A stretch of DNA of 64,000 nucleotides from Piscicola geometra (GCA_943735955.1 OX030957.1:5187801-5251800); one strand, 5' to 3'; shown: positions 11,101 to 40,849, counted from the stretch's first letter. Made by a program: numbers and translations. Notes: generated by a model from the letters alone, not told the origin.

Positions 11101-14100
11101 AATTTCAAGTGCATTTTCAACTACATCTATTCATCTTCCCTCTACCCTTCAATCCTTTTTACACCCACTATCCTACTCACCATTTCACACACATCCTCCA
11201 CCCAACCACACTATCTACCCAACCCCACCCTCTACCAAACCCCACTATCCACCCTTTCCCACCAATCCAACTCATTCCACCAATCCAACCCATCCCACCA
11301 ATCCAACCCATCCCACCGACCCAACTCCACCACCATCCCATCCCACCTACCCAACCCCACCACCATCCCATTCCACCAACCCAACCCCACCACCATCCCA
11401 TCCCACCAACCCCACCACCATCCCATCCCACCAACCCAACCCCACCACCATCCCTCCAACCCAACCCCACCACCATCCCACCAATCCAACACCGCCACCA
11501 TCCCACCAACCCCACCACCATCCCATCCCACAGCACCTCTCCAATCCGTGCGGCAACTTCAACAGCTACCGATCCTCCCTCAAGGCAGCCCTGTGGAGGT
11601 CCGAAGCCGCCCACGACGACCGAGAGAGGGTTCGTCGTCTTTCTTTCCTTAATCATCGTCGTTAATTACTCTTGATTAATTATAATTGCTCGCTTTTAAT
11701 CATAATTAATTATAATTGACCGCTTTTATTCATAATTAATTATAATTGATCGCTTTTAATCATAATTAATTATAATTGATCGCTTTTAATCATCATTAAT
11801 TATAATTGATCGCTTTTAATCATCATTAATTATAATTGATCGCTTTTAATCATCATTAATTATAATTGATCTTCGCTTACCACTCTAAATTATAATTGAT
11901 CGCTTTTAATAATAATCAATTATTTTGAAATGGGATTGATTATCCTTAATTATCTATAAATATAAATTGATTGTCGTAATCATCATTAATCACATTCAAT
12001 CACTAGAATTGATCGTCTTTAATTAGCATGTATTATCTATATTATTATAATTGACCACCCTTTAATTCCTCTGTGGGTTAGTCTGAGGCTTCACCTTCCT
12101 CCCTCGATAGCTCATTCAACCACCTGTTCACCCACTCAATCATCATCATCATCATCCGCCAAATCATAATCATCAGCTATTATTATTACTATTATTATTA
12201 TTATTATCTAAATCACAGAAATTCTTTTTTAATCTGAGGCGCTTCACTTCCTTCCCTAACCTCCCTCTTTTCCTCCCTCCCTTTTTCCCTTCTTCTCTCC
12301 CTCCCTCTCTCACCTTCTTTCCTCACCTCCCTCTTTCATCTCACCCTCTCTCCCTCACCTCACCCCCTCCCTCACCTCCCTCCTTCATCTCACCCTCTCC
12401 CTCATCTCACCCCCTCCCTCACCTCCCTCCTTCATCTCACCTTCTCCCTCACCTCCCTCCTTCACCTCACTCTCTCCCTCATCTCCCTCCTTCACCTCCT
12501 TCCCACCCTCACCTCCTTCCCTCACCTCCCTCCCTCCCTCACCTCCCTCCTTCCATGGACAGATCATAGTCCCCTTCTTCAGCGTCCTCCTCAAAGACAT
12601 CTTCATGCTTAACGAGAACAAGAACCTGCCCAACAGGTGCTTGAGTGATGATAGTAGTAGTAATAGTAATGATTTAAGAAAGGTCATAATAATTAAGATA
12701 GTAATAAAAAAAATAATAATTATTGTCACTATTATGATAGTATTAATTTGGAAAAATAGCATTATTATAATAATCATACTCATAATAACAATAATTTGCT
12801 GAGGGGCTTTGAATTGACTTTGTCGTTTGCTAGTTGTTGTTAATGGTGTCGAAGAGTTTTTATAGATTTGATTTGATTTTATTTATATTTAATTAACTTA
12901 AATAAATTTAATTAGCGTTAATTAAGTTTAAATCGAGTTTAATTAGTTTTTTAATTAATTCCATTCATCAGGACATCTAATGGACACATCAATTTCGGAG
13001 TGAGTCCACGCTATTATTTTGAAATAATAATTATGAAATTATTAATAATAATAATAAAATTAATAATAATGGCATAAGCGGCAAAATAACTCTAAATTTT
13101 CGTATTCAAGCCTTCGCTCCTTCGCCTCTCCACAGAAAATGTGGGAGTTGACGAAGAGTGTCAATGAGTTCATGTCTTGGAAACAAATCGAGGTGTTTTG
13201 CCATTATTCATCATCATCATGGTTATCATCGTCGTCGTCATCATCATCGTCATCACCACCAGCATCATTATCATCATCATCAAGAATCGTCATCAAACCC
13301 TCCTCCTCCTCCTCCTCCTCTCCCAGTGCCCCTTCGAACGCTGTCCACCCGTCCTGAACTACCTGCTGACGAACCCGGTCTTTTCGGAGAAGTGTGAGCG
13401 TCTCGAATTCACTTCAATAAGCCGCCGCCGTCACCACCATACCTCCGAACACTTGCATCACTAACCAACCGAATATTTGTTTCATTTTGTACACTAAACT
13501 AAGGTAAACTAAACTAAGTCACGACTCTTTCTTCTGTATCCCTATACAAAATAGTTGAGCGCTTAATTTCGACGAGGTATTGTAAAAATACTCGAATGAC
13601 ATCATCATCATAATCGCCATGACATCATAAACACTACTATCATGATCATGATTAAATCATATACACTACTATCATGATCATGATTAAATCATATACACTA
13701 CTATCATGATCATGATTAAATCATATACACTACTATCATGATCATGATTAAATCATAAACACTACTATCATGATCATGATTAAATCATAAACACTACTAT
13801 CATGATCATGATTAAATCATAAACACTACTATCATGTTATCATCATGTCATCATCATCATGACGTCACAGCGCTGTCGTCTGCCTCCTTCGAGTGCGAGC
13901 CTCCGGAGAGCAGCTTCGAGAAGCAGCAGTTCAAGCAACTCAAGTGCTTTGTTGTAGTCGTTGTCGTTGTTGTTGTTGTTGTTGGTGTCTTTGATGACGA
14001 TGTTGATTTTGTAGTAGTTGTTGATTTTGTTCTTTGCTTTTCTCTTGCTGCATTTCTGATGTATTCATTTATTTTTTCCGTTTTAATTGATTTTTCCCAC

Positions 14101-14213
14101 TCAACGCCCACCACCACCACCTCTCCATCACCACCCACACACACATGCGCAGAGATCAAGCTGGTCTCACGTGATGCAGGCGTCATCACTACACACCACT
14201 ACTACTACTACTG

Positions 14214-14260
<47 letters not shown>

Positions 14261-14276
14261 GCTACCACTACCACTA

Positions 14277-14324
<48 letters not shown>

Positions 14325-14361
14325 TTAATAATAATAATACTTCTACTACTACTACTACTAC

Positions 14362-14414
<53 letters not shown>

Positions 14415-14426
14415 TCTCCACTACCT

Positions 14427-14496
<70 letters not shown>

Positions 14497-14560
14497 CTCA
14501 ATGAAACGTCACAACGGAGTTTCAATGGAGAGATTGGGAGTGTCTACAGTACATGCGTGA
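5077..14560 (+). CDS. RASGEF1: RASGEF1-family guanine-nucleotide exchange factor (5'-incomplete gene model)
   Basis: RASGEF1 proteins are cytoplasmic exchange factors that load GTP onto Ras-family GTPases (Rap2 in particular for the vertebrate members). Exons: 5077-5154, 5745-5791, 6503-6644, 8156-8239, 8881-9003, 9351-9440, 10446-10589, 11036-11074, 11534-11629, 12563-12636, 12972-12999, 13136-13192, 13327-13393, 13871-13943, then an unresolved last exon. All junctions are GT-AG and phase-compatible, giving 380 codons before the last exon. The translation follows vertebrate RASGEF1 nearly end to end: [82 protein letters not shown]. The vertebrate proteins have about 470 residues; roughly the first 60 are missing here, and a linker in the N-terminal region looks about 20 shorter. 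Assignment to subtype A, B or C is not possible. Confidence 0.9.
5477..5580. repeat. AAC/AAT-rich simple repeat in intron
   Basis: Imperfect (AAC)n and (AAT)n run between the first two RASGEF1 exons. The Asn-rich open frame through it is not coding. Confidence 0.8.
5745..5791 (+). CDS. RASGEF1: RASGEF1 exon, short, RasGEF_N linker
   Basis: A 47-bp GC-rich island with acceptor ATTACAG and donor GTTTGG. It reads [15 protein letters not shown] and ends with AG, which joins the C of the next exon to give Ser. Entry phase 0 and exit phase 2 fit both neighbours exactly. The match to the family here is weak and about 20 residues shorter than in vertebrates, so a further exon may have been missed. 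Confidence 0.6.
6088..6502. repeat. (CCAACCA)n-type C-rich tract ending at a 3' splice site
   Basis: Interrupted CCAACCAACCA and CACACCATC units run right up to the acceptor of the 6503 exon and form its pyrimidine/A-rich tract. Perfectly complementary to part of the G-rich tract after the same exon. Confidence 0.9.
6503..6644 (+). CDS. RASGEF1: RASGEF1 exon: FPYDFRDE segment
   Basis: Acceptor ACCACCAG, donor GTGGGT; enters in phase 2, leaves in phase 0. Encodes [20 protein letters not shown] and ends HNLYSK. The [12 protein letters not shown] block is nearly invariant in RASGEF1 proteins and fixes the family. Confidence 0.95.
6645..6862. repeat. (GGGTTGGT)n-type G-rich tract starting at a 5' splice site
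   Basis: Starts at the donor of the 6503-6644 exon. It holds GGTTGGTTGGTTG at 6839-6851, the exact complement of CAACCAACCAACC units at 6473-6498 on the other side of the exon. Confidence 0.9.
7505..8152. repeat. (CATCCATT)n array, about 650 bp
   Basis: Imperfect CATC/CATT tetranucleotide array that ends three bases before the AG of the acceptor at 8155. The open frames on both strands (IHPF repeats; GWMN repeats) are artefacts. Confidence 0.97.
8156..8239 (+). CDS. RASGEF1: RASGEF1 exon: linker to catalytic domain
   Basis: Encodes [20 protein letters not shown], like the family L-x-QYEE-x-L-x-KI segment. Acceptor CATGCAG, donor GTCAGT after ACC; 28 codons, phase 0 at both ends. An alternative downstream donor would add Ser-rich sequence from a (TCA)n repeat; the early donor keeps the reading frame with the next exon. 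Confidence 0.85.
8240..8357. repeat. (TCATCA)n microsatellite in intron
   Basis: Imperfect TCA/TCG units starting immediately after the donor at 8240. Confidence 0.85.
8480..8880. repeat. Pyrimidine-rich degenerate tandem tract before acceptor
   Basis: CTTCAACCC/CTTCCACCCC-like units with almost no G run into the acceptor at 8880. They form an extremely long polypyrimidine tract. Confidence 0.8.
8881..9003 (+). CDS. RASGEF1: RASGEF1 exon: start of RasGEF catalytic domain
   Basis: Encodes [20 protein letters not shown] then [11 protein letters not shown]; 41 codons, phase 0. The [10 protein letters not shown]...IGPEEF block is the RASGEF1 catalytic-domain start. Acceptor CACAACAG, donor GTGAGA. 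Confidence 0.95.
9351..9440 (+). CDS. RASGEF1: RASGEF1 exon: catalytic domain, ATEICM block
   Basis: Encodes [20 protein letters not shown] then EICM; 30 codons, phase 0. Matches the family NLEAYVxWFNRLxYLVATEICM. Acceptor CTTTGCAG, donor GTGAGG. Confidence 0.95.
9441..9560. repeat. GGA/GAG-rich tract starting at a 5' splice site
   Basis: Purine-rich (GGAGGA)n-like sequence beginning at the donor of the 9351-9440 exon. Confidence 0.8.
9771..9793 (+). repeat. Partial copy of an exon start inside an intron
   Basis: CAGCACTTAAAAAAGAAC closely resembles CAGCACTTAAAGAAGAAG at 10443-10460, the acceptor and first codons of the next RASGEF1 exon. Both copies lie next to the same type of C-rich minisatellite. 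Reading on from this copy gives no usable donor, so it is not taken as an exon. Confidence 0.6.
9840..10442. repeat. (CCATCCAACCCATCCCT)n minisatellite before acceptor
   Basis: About 600 bp of imperfect units built from CCATCC, CAACCC and CCCTCC, ending three bases before the AG at 10445. Strong C/G strand asymmetry. The long frames on both strands (PPSIQ; GWMDG) are artefacts. Confidence 0.95.
10446..10589 (+). CDS. RASGEF1: RASGEF1 exon: catalytic core
   Basis: 48 codons, phase 0. Encodes [20 protein letters not shown] then [20 protein letters not shown] and SVQRLKKT. This is the conserved RasGEF structurally central region (family: [23 protein letters not shown]...SRLKKTW). Donor GTTGGG is weak but the frame joins W of the next exon exactly. 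Confidence 0.96.
10590..10765. repeat. (GGGGTTGGTGGG)n G-rich tract at a 5' splice site
   Basis: Starts at the donor. Many runs of three to seven G on the transcribed-RNA strand make G-quadruplex formation likely in principle. GGGGTTGGTGGG at 10631-10642 is the exact complement of CCCACCAACCCC at 11402-11413, across the 39-bp exon. Confidence 0.92.
11036..11074 (+). CDS. RASGEF1: RASGEF1 exon, 39 bp
   Basis: Encodes [13 protein letters not shown] (family WAKVKTAKFxILE). Acceptor ATGCGACAG, donor GTAGGT, phase 0 at both ends. Confidence 0.93.
11170..11530. repeat. (CCAACCCCACCACCATCCCAT)n minisatellite before acceptor
   Basis: C-rich units of roughly 20-25 bp running to the acceptor at 11533. 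Complementary in parts to the G-rich tract at 10590-10765. Confidence 0.93.
11534..11629 (+). CDS. RASGEF1: RASGEF1 exon: catalytic domain
   Basis: Encodes [20 protein letters not shown] then [12 protein letters not shown]; 32 codons, phase 0. Aligns without gaps to the family HQMDPSSNFYNYRTALRGAA...AHSSREK. Donor GTTCGT is non-canonical after GT but frame-consistent. Confidence 0.94.
11680..11925. repeat. 30-bp tandem repeat
   Basis: Seven to eight copies of CGCTTTTAATCATAATTAAT + TATAATTGAC with few changes; AT-rich, within an intron. One unit is interrupted around 11870-11890. Confidence 0.93.
12240..12555. repeat. (CTCACCTCCCTCCTTCAT)n pyrimidine tract before acceptor
   Basis: Almost pure pyrimidine, tandemly repeated, ending just before the acceptor at 12562. 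Confidence 0.9.
12563..12636 (+). CDS. RASGEF1: RASGEF1 exon: catalytic domain
   Basis: Encodes [20 protein letters not shown] then NLPN plus AG of a split Arg codon. Family: IVIPFFSLLIKDIYFLNEG. Acceptor TGGACAG, donor GTGCTT; phase 0 in, phase 2 out. Confidence 0.94.
12972..12999 (+). CDS. RASGEF1: RASGEF1 micro-exon, 28 bp
   Basis: Completes Arg and encodes TSNGHINFG, matching the family LPNGHVNFEKF. Acceptor CATCAG, donor GTGAGT; phase 2 in, phase 0 out. Confidence 0.9.
13136..13192 (+). CDS. RASGEF1: RASGEF1 exon: catalytic domain
   Basis: Encodes [19 protein letters not shown]; 19 codons, phase 0. Family: FWELAKQVSEFMTWKQVE. Acceptor TCCACAG, donor GTGTTT. Confidence 0.94.
13205..13322. 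repeat. (TCATC)n/(CTC)n tract in intron
   Basis: Imperfect TCATCA, TCGTCG and CTCCTC units leading into the acceptor at 13326. Confidence 0.85.
13327..13393 (+). CDS. RASGEF1: RASGEF1 exon: catalytic domain end
   Basis: Encodes [20 protein letters not shown] then EK plus T of a split Ser codon. Family: CPFERxxxILxYLLTxPVFSE. Donor GTGAGC at 13394 is preferred over GTGTGA at 13392 because only the former restores the frame of the next exon. Confidence 0.93.
13628..13835. repeat. 32-bp tandem repeat with 14-bp palindrome
   Basis: About 6.4 copies of ATACACTACTATCATGATCA + TGATTAAATCAT. Each unit holds the perfect palindrome ATCATGATCATGAT. The last copies change ATACAC to AAACAC. Confidence 0.95.
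13871..13943 (+). CDS. RASGEF1: RASGEF1 exon near the C-terminus
   Basis: Completes Ser and encodes [20 protein letters not shown] then KQL plus AA. Family: LYLASYESEGPENxxEKxRWKSL. Acceptor CGTCACAG, donor GTGCTT; phase 1 in, phase 2 out. Confidence 0.9.
14153..14560 (+). CDS. RASGEF1: RASGEF1 last exon, boundaries unresolved
   Basis: Two acceptors fit the incoming phase. If the exon starts at 14153 (after GCGCAG) the protein ends KDQAGLT and stops within 30 bases. If it starts at 14155 (after GCAGAG) it reads KSSWSHVMQ, which resembles the vertebrate end (SLRSSLLGRV), but the frame then stays open through the (ACT)n repeat, coding poly-Thr to a stop near 14560. Transcript data would decide. 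Confidence 0.4.
14195..14500. repeat. (ACT)n microsatellite, about 300 bp
   Basis: Interrupted trinucleotide array (Thr, Tyr or Leu in forward frames). It may lie in the 3' UTR or the last coding exon of RASGEF1. Confidence 0.95.
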
Positions 14561-14569
14561 ACAGTGTTT

Positions 14570-14990
14570 GTTTCATCATTATCATCATCTTCATCATCAT
14601 GACCATCATCATTATTCTTGTCATTATTATCCTCATCATCATCTTCGTCATCATCATCATCGTCATCATCATCATCATCGTCGTCATCATCACCACCATC
14701 ATCATCATCATAGTTTTCAAATATGTATATTTTTGTATGCGCGCAAGAAGCTACTGACTCTTCTTAGTGATGCTGAATCAGCCGTTTGCAAGTAGTTTAG
14801 TATGTTTGCGGCGTCATCATCATCATCATCATCGTCGTCGTCGTCATCATCATCGTCATCGTCGTCATCATCATCATCATCATCGTCATCATCGTCATCG
14901 TCGTCATCATCATCATCGTCATCATCATTATTATCATCAGCATTATTGTCATCATTATCATCGATATCTTGTCATCATCATTATTATCAA
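14570..14990. repeat. (CATCAT)n/(CGTCAT)n microsatellite, two blocks
   Basis: Blocks at about 14570-14715 and 14813-14990 separated by unique sequence; the same motif as in the RASGEF1 introns. Confidence 0.93.
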
Positions 14991-14999
14991 TTTCATTGG

Positions 15000-15960
15000 T
15001 ATTTTCTTTACTTTTAAAACATTTATTATTTTTTTATTTTATATATATATACTTATTGTTATTAAATATGATTTTTATATATTATAATATACTATATTTT
15101 AGTATATACAATATTGTTTACTGAAGAAAGTTGCTAAATGGGTGACAAACTATGGCACTATGCTTCAAAACCGTTATTTCCAGTTGAGATTATGGTCTAC
15201 TTTTAGTTTTAAAATGTCTTAATACAAATTATTTTCAATTTATCTCAAGTATTTTGTAAAAAGAATATTTAATAAGTCGATGGTTTTTCCCTTAATTTTT
15301 TTTATTAGATAATTTATCATTCTTTAGTCCAAATATTGTTGTCCTTATCTAGGTTTATTTTATAGCCAACATTTTTTTACATGAAGTAATCTCTAGTCAT
15401 CTAGTGAACTTACTGAGTGAAGCGACATTATTGGATCTTTATTGAATCACTATTAAAAACAATTTTCGGTAGTTTCATGATCTGTTGTATTAAAGCAAGT
15501 ACTATTCTAGCTGTTTAAAGGAAAATCAATATTTTAAATCGCTTATTATTTGAATTTATTAGTACAATCAATCGATTTTAATGTGCCATTAATAAGGATT
15601 CACAATCATGTTTCAGTAAGAATTTTTTAGCGCTGTTTTCTTATAGGTTTGCGGTGTTTTGCAGGGTTCCCAGAAAAGTGCGCACATTTTCGGTGTGCGC
15701 ACTTTTTTGTGCGCCGTTTTGCAGGCCTCGTGTTATGTGGCTGTATGAGTGCATTAATATTTAAGAATCTTTTGTTTCATCTAAGTTGATATTATAAAAT
15801 CCTTAATCATCTTATCCATCTTAAACTCAATCTTCATCATTTAATACTGGGGCTTAGTCATCTTTATCTCTTTCTTAATCATCTTTATGACTCTTTTAAT
15901 CATTTTAATGCTAATTTTAGCTAACTTCATCTCTTTCCCAATCACCTAAATTCCACCCTT
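15000..15960. other. AT-rich intergenic stretch
   Basis: No coding exon seen. The one distinct element is the hairpin at 15674-15706. Confidence 0.5.
15674..15706. other. 13-bp perfect hairpin
   Basis: AAAAGTGCGCACA and TGTGCGCACTTTT flank a 7-base loop (TTTTCGG). GC-rich against an AT-rich background. GTTTTGCAGG occurs on both sides (about 15655 and 15715), so the segment may be a small insertion with flanking repeats. Confidence 0.75.
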
Positions 15961-16620
15961 TATCACCTTGATCTTAATCATAAGTACCTAAATCCTTTGG
16001 TTGTCTGGAAGATCCGAATCTTGAGATCCATTTAAGCTTGGGTTACTTCAGAATCTTTTGTAACTCCATGAAAACTGTCCACACAAGGCCGATTCGAGTT
16101 CTGATTGCGTGATCGGTGGACCTAACATACGATCCAAGTTGTTTGAAGTCTTACGTGAATGCTGCGTTCTACCAATCGATGAAGAGCTTTGCAGCCGGTG
16201 GCGAGACTGAGGAGTCTGGTTGGTTAAGACGCATCTGTTCGGTCTCTAACATTTATCTCTAGTCCAACCTTATGTTCACTTAGTCTCAAAGTACCCATCT
16301 GGGGTTTCTCTCTTAACGGCTCGTATTCAAATATAGCGATATCGTCAGCAAATGGTAGATCTTCAACTCTAAAAGTCAATATTATTCTTTACCACAATGG
16401 GAGGTTGTTCGGTTCTGGCTGGGTAGTCCGCTTGGGTTGACTGAGATATTCGAATTCATCTGCAGACCATTTGGATAAGATGTCCATCACCATAATGAAT
16501 AGAAACAGAGCTATAACATTGCCTTGAAGAACGTCTCTAGAGATGTTGAATGTTGCTGAAGGCTCGTCTTGTATGTAGACTTGGCTGGTTATCCTATGTC
16601 ACTCGATCCGTTTCCGCCTG
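15960..16620 (-). pseudogene. LINE-type reverse transcriptase remnant
   Basis: Read on the - strand, the sequence contains QGNVIALFLFIMVMDILSK (16483-16530 region; family GVLQGDxLAPFLFIIVLDY), then LPFADDIAIF (16333-16355; the FADD polymerase box with both catalytic Asp), then KVGLEIN (family VGLEINxxKTE). Further down LKIRIFQT resembles the segment before the LLYGCETW block. Stops and frame changes between these blocks show it is dead. A non-LTR retrotransposon of the RTE/CR1/Jockey type is likely; the clade cannot be named from this fragment. Confidence 0.75.
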
Positions 16621-16639
16621 TATAAATCACTTTCATGCA

Positions 16640-19600
16640 TACATACACCTATAAAGGAACTCACATCCAAATACACATAAATTAAAATATTTATTTTTTT
16701 AGTTATAAATTCGGTTTATTATATTAACTTTAAGATATTATTTGAGGGGTTTGCGCGTGAATTTGCAGTTTTAATCAGTGTTCTAGAATCACATTCTGTG
16801 TTAGTTGTCACTATAATATCATTAAATCATTCTTATTATTGTTTTTCATGTCAATTATTATTTTATTATTTATATTTGTATTATTTAGTATTTCATTAAT
16901 ATTATTTGTTTTAAATATTATTTTATGAATATTTTTCAAATTAGTTATTATTTTAAAATATTATTGATTAATATTTTATTTTTTTTATTTCCAATGTCGT
17001 CCTTGCTTTTGTTTATTATGCGTTTGTTTGGTGCTTTATTTGCATCTATGCTGACAAGCCCGTCTATGGCGTACTCATTTTGCGTTTTGCTAAAGCTTTT
17101 TGTTTTTTTGTTTTGTAAAGGAATCCAACTTTTTTTTCTTTTTCATCATCATCTTCATCATCTCCATCTTGATTATCCCTCATCTTGTTTTCTGTAAATT
17201 AACTTACGAATTCTTACAAACAATCAATGAAATCTCAGTTTTTGTTTTTTTTAAAGTTTTATCGAAACTATTATTTTTTCTTTTTTCGATGACATTTACT
17301 TTTTTTATTTATTTCTAATTATTCATAAATGTTGTTATAAATTATAATTTAGCAAAAATAAAATTATTGTATTCCACTAAATGTTTGAATTGTCGGTAAA
17401 TGTTATCATGTAAATATTCTATTTGTATATAACTCTTAAATAAATGTCAAAATCTTCATTTTCTTCAAGGATTCCGCTTGAAATACTTGAAATAGGGAAA
17501 AAAATAGGTTAAATACATGAGTATGATTACAGTTCATTACAATACAATACAACGACAAGTATTATTAACGTGGCGTAAACCCGGACGGGCTTCAAGACCA
17601 CTTGGTTATGGAAAATAATATTAATGATAGATGAATAAGTGGAAAATATAGGACAAGTAAGATATTGAAATTTAACAATAAAATCATTTATATATATATA
17701 TATACATACATATACATATATACAAACACACATATATATACATATACATACATATATATTTTTTTAAATAGACAAAATATTTTTTTTATTTTTTATTTAT
17801 TTATTATTTTTAAGATTGAAACTGAAATGATAATAACAATAAATTTAAGGAAAAAAAAGTAAATATCTATATTATATTATTATGATGATTTATTTATTTA
17901 TTTACTATTATTAATTATTTTACACTTATTATTGACCATTAGAATAAATATTTATATAAAAAAAGAATGAAATTGGGAAGCAAGAAATTGATTAATGAAA
18001 AATGAAGAGTAAATTTGTAAGTTATTGTTATCGGTCGAACAAGTACGTTACGAACAAGTTCATTCATCAAAAACACATGAAAGCCAGATCATTGAATTGA
18101 TCTTCCCTTGAGGACACTCACAGTTTAAAAGTTATTTACTTTCTATAAATTATTAATTATTTCCTGATTTTGTAAATGTAAAGTTTCTTAGTATAAAAAC
18201 GCTTCCAGGATACAATAGAGTCATTGTGGCGATATTTAAATGGTTGAATATTTGACTCAGTTCCTGAAGTGCTCTCCCTTTTGCACTTGAAGCCCCTCAA
18301 ATTAATCATTCAATTCCCAGTTTCTCTTCACTTTTACACACGCACTTAATTATTTGGGAGTTAATTCGTGTAACGAAAAGCTCAAGGAAAAGTGTATTTT
18401 GATATAGAATTGTTGAGATGGAGTCAAAATGAAAATATTCGATTCAATTAATTGAGTTAGTTGACCATTGCAGGCTTGAAAAACTAATCAAAATAACTTT
18501 TCTAGTGGTCTTTTATAAGAGGTTTTCAAGCAGAATAAATTTTTGGCTTTATAAAATATTGAAAACGATAATTAAATCACATTTTGGGGTTTCCTACAAC
18601 ACCGTTTAAAACGTGAAAAAAACAGCGCTATTTCTTTCAGATTCGATTAATGGTTTTTAAATTAATGTTTAAAATAATTATTAAAATTGATATTAAATAT
18701 CAAATTTTGAAATGAACGTTTCTGACGCTTCCGGCTTCATGGTTCAAGAGAAAGACGGCAATACGACATGTCAAAATGGTTAATTATTCGTGAATCTTTG
18801 TGAATCCAACGACTGGAACTCATGTTCAAAACATTCGAGCTCTCTAGCACGACTATAAAATGGTATAACAGGCGACAATGCAGAACACCCCGATCTTGAG
18901 TGGACAGCTACTTTTGTGCGCTCGTTTAGAAGTGAAGAAATCGAAAAACTACCAAATTCGTGAAAATTATTGAGAAAATTTTATAATTTAACGTTTTTCA
19001 TTGAAAAATAAAAGTTGCGTATTCTTTAAAAAAAATATTTTTTGAATGGCATACGTATATTTTGTCTGGGTTGTCTTTTAAAAAATAAACCACATTTATA
19101 GTTAAGTTTTAGTAACTATCAATTTTAATTTTTTGAATTTTTTGAAGGCCTCTAAAAAAACAGCTGTTCGTAAACTTCTTTCACGAAACTTTTTCATTTG
19201 TGGAGCACCTTTATTCAGGCGCATCTCTCCCTCGAACAAAGAACTCTATTACTTCTATAACACACGCTTCATCATAGTATGCCGTAAATGAATAGATGTA
19301 TGTATAAATGTTAAAGGAGGAGTAGAGAGAAAAGAAGGAGAGAAGGGCAGTAGAAAGTAAACAAAAATATTGGGTCTGCTTTCTAACGAATCCTGGTGCC
19401 ATAGGAGTGAATGTTTGAAGTTGTAATAAAGTTGTAATACTGGTGTTACTGACGGCTGCGAAGTTTCTCTTTATATATCCGATGTTGTTGGTTCGAATGA
19501 AATAAATGTAAAAGTAATTAGTTTTTTGAAATTATTTAACAATTTTTAACTCAACAAATGATAAAAAACATATTTTTACACTTGTCTTTTGATTCTTAAC

Positions 19601-19683
19601 ATCGTTCATATCTACTCTTTGAATTTACGATTGAGTTGATTCTTTGGAAAGGCGCTTGAGTGGTGGTTCGTTAGCGAACAAGA
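16640..19683. other. Intergenic stretch upstream of the Caskin gene
   Basis: AT-rich with (TA)n/(TATACA)n near 17690-17760. No supported exon. The promoter and any 5' UTR exon of the Caskin gene should lie here, but no core promoter motif can be pointed to with confidence. Confidence 0.4.
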
Positions 19684-40311
<20,628 letters not shown>

Positions 40312-40849
40312 GTGTATTTTCAAGATTGAAAAAACTTGAAATCTCACTCATCAATGTTTCATGTGTCAGAATGCAGTTGTACCGATAGTTGTACTCGTTG
40401 TTAGAGACTTGTTAGTGAAAAAGTTCTTACTTGTAATGCTATTGAAGCTAAAGTTTTGGGGATTTTTGTTATGGCTTGTTTAAATGATTATACACTCTTT
40501 GTAACTTTAGAATATATTTGTCTCTATTTTACGATTGTTTGAAGTATGGTCCATGCTGTATGGATGGTCCGTTTGATTCAAAGATTACTTGTTGGTCGTT
40601 TCAGTGACTTCGTCTCTAAGAACTGTGAAGATTTTGTTCGTGCGGTTTTTTTAAACACGGCTTTATTTTTTGCGGTTGATACGCTTGTTAGTTACTGTTG
40701 CTTTTTCGTTTAATTAAAAATGTTTTTAATTGTTCGATAGGTTGTTTCTTTTAAACAAATTCTAGTTGTGAAAATTGTGGTTTTAAGCATATCCACGTTA
40801 TCAGCTCTAACATAATTTTAGTTTTAGCTTTAATACACTTTATTTGCTG

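Noticed and set aside
14087..14560. Poly-Thr, poly-Tyr and poly-Val frames over (ACT)n
   Set aside because: Repeat artefacts as independent genes; kept only as a possible extension of the last RASGEF1 exon.
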